From Protula sp. h YS-2021 (taxonomy: Eukaryota; Annelida; Polychaeta; Sabellida; Serpulidae), in contig OX457026.1 of assembly GCA_949752745.1 (NCBI GenBank), positions 28,582,116-28,646,115 of the forward strand: a stretch of 64,000 nt of DNA, read 5' to 3'. The position numbers and the translations under genes were made by a program. The first letter of the stretch is position 1, and each line of letters begins with the position of its first letter. Positions 60,506 to 64,000 of the stretch are shown here, piece by piece. Under the pieces are notes generated by a model that was not told the DNA's origin, searched no databases, and worked only from the letters and a program-made list of their open reading frames with translations.

Positions 60506-61450
60506 AGTTTCCTTCACAGCTCACATTGATCTTCTCTAAAGCTCACATTTGGCTTCTGTACAGCTCATATTGATCTCATCTACAGCTCATATTCGTCTTC
60601 TGTATAGCTCAAATTGCTCTCTTCTAGACATTGGGCTTCTCTACAGCTTTAATTGGTTTTCTGTACAGTTCACATCCTGCTCCTCTTCTCTACAGCTCAC
60701 ATGGGTCTCCTCCACAGATCACATTGGTCTCCTCTACAGCTTACATTGATCTCCTCTACAGCTTACATTGATCTCCTCTGCAGCTCACATTGGTCTTCTC
60801 TACAGCTTGCATTGGTCTCCTCTACAGCTCACATTGGACTCCTCTACAGCTCACATGAGGCTTCTCTACAGCTCACATTGGTCTTTTCTATAACTCACAT
60901 TGGTCTCCTGTACAACTAACGAGGCTTGTCTACAGCTCACATTGGTCTCCTCTACAGGTTACATTGGTGTTTCACATGATTTTTCTCTTCAGCTCACATT
61001 GGTCTTTGCAGCTCGCATTCGTCTTCTGCACGGCTCACATTGGTCACCTCTATAGTTCACATTGGTCTTCTCTGCCGCTCGCGTTGGTCTCCTCTATACC
61101 TCACATTGTACTTCTCTACAGCTCACATTGGTTTTCTCTACAGTTTACATTAGACTCCTTCACAGCTCACATTCTTTTATCTACAGCTCACATTCATCTC
61201 CTGTACAGCTCACATTGATCTCCTCTGCAGCTCATGTTGGTGTTCTGCAACTCACATTGGTTTCCTCTACAGGTCACATGGGGCTTCTTTGCAGCTCACA
61301 TTGGTTTTCTCTACAGCTCACATTGGTCTTCTCTAGAGCTCACATTGATCTCCTCTATAGCTTACATTGATCACCTCTGTAGCTCACATTTGTCTTCTCC
61401 ACTACTCACATTGGTCTTCTCTACAGCTCACATTGTTTCGTCTATAGCTC

Positions 61451-61494
61451 ATAGCAGTTGAAAGGGATCTAAAGAACAATACAATACAATACAT
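61451..61494 (+). mobile_element. tRNA-derived SINE, extreme 3' remnant
   Basis: Only the last ~44 bp (ATAGCAGTTGAAAGGGATCT, AAAGAACAATACAATAC) is present inside satellite units. Confidence 0.75.
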
Positions 61495-62194
61495 TGGTCT
61501 TCTCCAAAGCTCATATTGTTGTCCTCTACAGCTCACGTTATCTTATGTACAGCTCACACTGGTCTTCTCTGCAACTCACACGGGGTTTCTCTACAGCTCA
61601 TATTGGACTCCTCTACAGCTCAACTTGGTTTATTCTACAGCTCATATTGGTTTTCTCTACAGCTCACATTGGTCTTCTCTAGAGCTCACATTGATCTCCT
61701 CTGTAGCCCACATTTGTCTTCTCCACTACTCACATTGGTCTTCTCTACAGCTCACATTGGTTTCGTCCATAGCTCATATTTGGCTTCTCTGCACCTCACA
61801 TTGGGCTTCTCTGCAGCTGACAGTGGTCTCCTCTATAGCTCATATTGATCTCACATACAGCTCAAATTGATCTCCTCCACAGTTCACATTGGACTCCTCT
61901 ACAGCTCCCTTTGGTTTGTTTTACAGGTCACTTTTATGTCCTCTACAGCCCGTGTTGGTGTCCTCTACAGCTCATATGAGGGGTCTCTACAGCTCACATT
62001 GCTATGTTCTACAGTTCACATTGATCTCTACAACTCATTTTCGTCTCCTTTACAGCTTACATTGGTTTCCTCTACAACTGACATAGTGCTTCTCACCATC
62101 TCACATTCATCTCCTCTACAGCTTACATTGCTCTTCTGTATAGCTCACATTTTTTTCTCTAATGTTCACATTGTTCTCCTCTACAGCTCAAACC

Positions 62195-62433
62195 AGCCTT
62201 TGTGGCCTAGTGGTTAGAGTGTCCGCCTCGAGACTGGAAGATCGTGGGTTCAGACCCCGGTCGGGTCATACCTAAGACTTTAAAATTGGGACTCTTCCTT
62301 GCTACCCTGTGAGGCACTCCACCTGTAAGGGTTAGAAGGAGGGCTGGAATGCCCCATTTCAGTATAATGTGGCAGGGGGATACCGACATGACCATAGCAG
62401 TTGAAAGGGATCTAAAGAACAATGCAATACAAT
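62195..62433 (+). mobile_element. tRNA-derived SINE, full-length copy
   Basis: The head is tRNA-like with an internal pol III promoter: A box TGGCCTAGTGG (62203-62213) and B box GGTTCAGACCC (62247-62257), 33 bp apart. A unique body follows, then an AACAATGCAATACAAT tail, typical for SINEs moved by a partner LINE. A 71-codon minus-strand frame across it is not a gene. The parent tRNA is not identifiable with confidence. Confidence 0.88.
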
Positions 62434-62828
62434 CTACAGCTCATTTTGGGCTGCTCTACAGCTGACATCGGGCTTCTCTACAGCTCACATTGGTTTCCTC
62501 TACAGGTCACATTGGTTTCCTCTACAGGTCACATTGGTCTCTACACCTGGCATTGGTCTCCCCTACAACTTGCATTGGTATCCTCTGCAGCTCGCAATGG
62601 CTTCCTCTAGAGCTCACATTGGCCTCATCTCTTGCTGACATTGATATCCTCTTCAGCTCGCGTTTGTGTCCTTCACAGGTCACATTGGTTTTCTGTGCAG
62701 TTCACATGGTGCTTCTGTACAGCTCACTTTGGTCTTCTCTACAGCTCATGTTTGTCTCCTATATAGCTCACATTAGTGTCCTCAAAAGCTCCAATTTCTT
62801 TCCTCTACAGCTCTGTCCTCTACAGCTC
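62434..62828 (+). repeat. Last, degenerate satellite units
   Basis: About 18 units between the two full SINEs, more diverged than those in the interior (for example CTCATGTTTGTCTCC and CTCCAATTTC), as expected at an array edge. Confidence 0.75.
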
Positions 62829-63067
62829 AGTCTCGGTGGCCTAGTGGTTAGAGTGTCCGCCTCGAGACTGGAAGATCGTTGGTTCAAACCCCGGTCGGGT
62901 CATACCTAAGACTTTAAAATTGGGACTCGTTCTTGCTGCCCTGTGAGGCACTCCACATGTAAGGGTTAGAAAGAGGGCTGGAATGCCCCATTTCAGTATA
63001 ATGTGGCAGTGGGATCCCGATATGACCATAGCAGTTGAAAGGGATCTAAAGAACAACACAACACAAT
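62829..63067 (+). mobile_element. tRNA-derived SINE at right edge of array
   Basis: Full-length copy with A box 62837-62847 and B box GGTTCAAACCC at 62881-62891, tail ending ACAACACAACACAAT. Satellite lies on its left and unrelated sequence on its right, so it marks the array boundary. Confidence 0.88.
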
Positions 63068-63308
63068 CTGTCACGATATTCGCGGGTCCTCGTGTAAGAT
63101 TTCTTGTGACTTTCGACGGAACAAGATTTCAATGTCTTAAATTTCCTGAAATTCAGTTTTATAGTATCCCAGTAAAACTGCAGTGGAAATAAACTAATCT
63201 CTCTCTTGAATATTTGTGTTTATTTTCCTTATTTATCACTTTATCCGTAATAAATCTCCGTGCACCAGCACCACAATAGAAACTCCCTGTGCACCACTAG
63301 ATCTCAGA
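63068..63308. other. Right flank of the array, no gene recognised
   Basis: From 63070 to 63192 an open frame reads TIFAGPRVRFLVTFDGTRFQ, then CLKFPEIQFYSIPVKLQWK and a stop. It has no start of its own and no family that I recognise. GTGCACCA recurs at 63261 and 63290. Confidence 0.4.
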
Positions 63309-63715
63309 CCTGACGTGTGGCCTCTATGCTTCTGAAAAATCGACTGCTGACGGCGCAAAAAGCGCGTTCCTTATATGCTTGCTGGCAGAACAAATGTAAT
63401 TAAAAATGTAACCAATCAAAGAGCTTCGCACCTAAAGAACCAATAAGAAAATACCTGTCCAAAAACATGTTACAAGTTACATCGGGATAAATAAGTGACG
63501 TTTTTGGAACGATCTGACGTGTGGCCTCTATGCTTCCGAAAAATCGGTGCAACAAGCGCTTTCCTTATATACTTGCTGGCAGAACAGCCGCCGCTAATTA
63601 AAAATGTAACCAATCGAAGATCTTCGCGCCTAAATCAAGAACCAATTAGAAAATACCTGCCCAAAATCATATATTACAAGTTACATAGGGACCAAAAACT
63701 GATGTTTTTAAAACG
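63309..63715. repeat. 207-bp tandem duplication
   Basis: CTGACGTGTGGCCTCTATGC starts two units at about 63310 and 63517. Both continue with GAAAAATCG, TTCCTTATATRCTTGCTGGC, AATTAAAAATGTAACCAATC, GAAAATACCTGYCCAAAA and ATTACAAGTTACAT. They are about 85% alike by eye. Confidence 0.8.
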
Positions 63716-64000
63716 ATCACGAACTCCTTTACAAGAGGGCATTATCGGTTTTAATTTGTGGTATTTGTAAATACTTGAAAATTACATGAAAAGTCTATGC
63801 TAACTAGCCTCCACTTAAACTCCAAAACAAAAATTTATATCGTCTTCCCCATCTCAATGAGCTCTTTCATATCCTATATAAAACTTGCAAATCCAAAGTC
63901 TGGTTCCTGAGATATCCCGTATACTTAAAACATAAGTAAATTTTTAAATGGCGCAAAATCTGACAAAACGACTTCAAGTGAACTTGAAACTAATCGCGTT
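63716..64000. other. AT-rich sequence to window end
   Basis: No gene, RNA or repeat recognised. Confidence 0.5.

Larger units (their letters stand above)
52001..62194 (+). repeat. Array zone E: no embedded element, ~1.56/2.49-kb units
   Basis: The landmark GCTGACATCGGT occurs at about 55297, 56857 and 59340 (intervals ~1.56 and ~2.48 kb). Blocks around 54.1-54.9, 58.0-58.7 and 60.8-61.5 kb repeat one another, including the rare phrase CAACTAACGAGGCTTG. Monomers here are more diverged than in zone C. The zone also carries the tRNA-SINE insertions near its right end. Confidence 0.78.
18990..62828 (+). repeat. ~44-kb minisatellite array, 22-bp unit, higher-order repeats
   Basis: Nearly every base belongs to a degenerate 22-bp unit: CTCCTCTACAG followed by CTCACATTGGT. 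Frequent variants are CTTCTCTACAG, CTCCTCTATAG, CTGACATTGG, TTCACATTGA and CTCATTTTTG. Excluding embedded elements, about 39 kb remains, so of the order of 1,750 units. The unit has no stop in any plus-strand frame; 66 nt gives a 22-residue protein period (STAHIGLLYSSHWSPLQLTL plus two residues). This yields dozens of 60-140-codon frames that are not genes. Minus-strand translation meets TGA and TAG in each unit. Higher-order repetition divides the array into zones, annotated separately. The true length may differ because such arrays collapse in assemblies. Confidence 0.96.

Noticed and set aside
19161..62217. Dozens of plus-strand ORFs of 60-139 codons with STAHIGLLYSS-like peptides
   Set aside because: They are translations of the stop-free 22-bp satellite in all three frames, mostly with non-ATG starts and random ends. 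No gene structure.
62195..62270. Functional tRNA gene
   Set aside because: A and B boxes are present, but acceptor-stem pairing is not evident and a SINE body and tail follow. It is also duplicated at 62829.
18990..62828. CRISPR-like appearance of short regular repeats
   Set aside because: There are no unique spacers (units abut directly), the repeats are degenerate, there are no cas genes, and the surrounding elements are eukaryotic.
62207..63074. Minus-strand ORFs of 71 and 77 codons ending in RGGHSNH
   Set aside because: Both are the complement of the two tRNA-SINE copies. The similarity between them reflects the SINE, not a gene family.

Overview
The window looks like non-coding, repeat-dominated nuclear DNA of an invertebrate animal, most likely a marine mollusc. 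The evidence is the lack of densely packed genes, a DIRS-type tyrosine-recombinase retrotransposon, remains of a Mutator-like (MULE) transposase, a tRNA-derived SINE, an L2/CR1-type LINE tail, and a short interspersed element whose 3' end (GGGACGTTAAACACCAAACC, then CAA repeats) I associate with mollusc genomes. The mollusc call is inference from memory and was not searched. No complete ordinary host gene is visible. The best host-coding candidate is a short GC-richer exon at 15966-16205.

Layout. 1-2007 is AT-rich, with a small ~137-bp tandem repeat at about 185-545. 2008-7169 is a DIRS-like element: an SR-rich gag-like ORF, then RT-RNase H-methyltransferase-like, then an intact tyrosine recombinase. 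It is bounded by inverted repeats and an internal complementary region. Two single-base homopolymer frameshifts and one in-frame stop break the gag and pol frames. 7190-8170 is rich in GACGTC palindromes. 8170-9477 holds two diverged copies of a zinc-finger/acidic protein gene, head to head, around a spacer with CRE-like sites and a foldback element. 9616-11490 is a run of small satellites: a TTGAACAAC array, a ~160-bp satellite, poly-G units, a G-quadruplex motif and twin palindromes. 12.0-18.9 kb is mostly anonymous, with a (GA)n tract, a pair of MITE-like repeats and a decayed, tandemly duplicated MULE transposase on the minus strand.

The dominant structure runs from about 18990 to 62828, about 44 kb. 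It is one minisatellite array on a 22-bp unit (CTCCTCTACAG followed by CTCACATTGGT), arranged as higher-order repeats. Seventeen copies of a ~220-bp SINE-like element sit in it, all in one orientation and, where I compared them, with the same junctions. They are therefore part of the amplified unit and not independent insertions. Five zones are separable by embedded-element subtype and period. The central one (about 32.2-45.0 kb) is five nearly identical ~2.7-kb units. A 5'-truncated LINE (45038-45410) and four tRNA-SINE copies near the right edge are later insertions. The many open frames in the array are an arithmetic product of a 22-bp stop-free unit (3 x 22 = 66 nt = 22 codons) and are not genes. 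Each unit resembles a 3' splice site (branch-like CTCAC, pyrimidine tract, CTACAG), which makes the array, if transcribed, a candidate splicing-factor or PTB-binding RNA. After the array, 63068-64000 contains a 207-bp tandem duplication.
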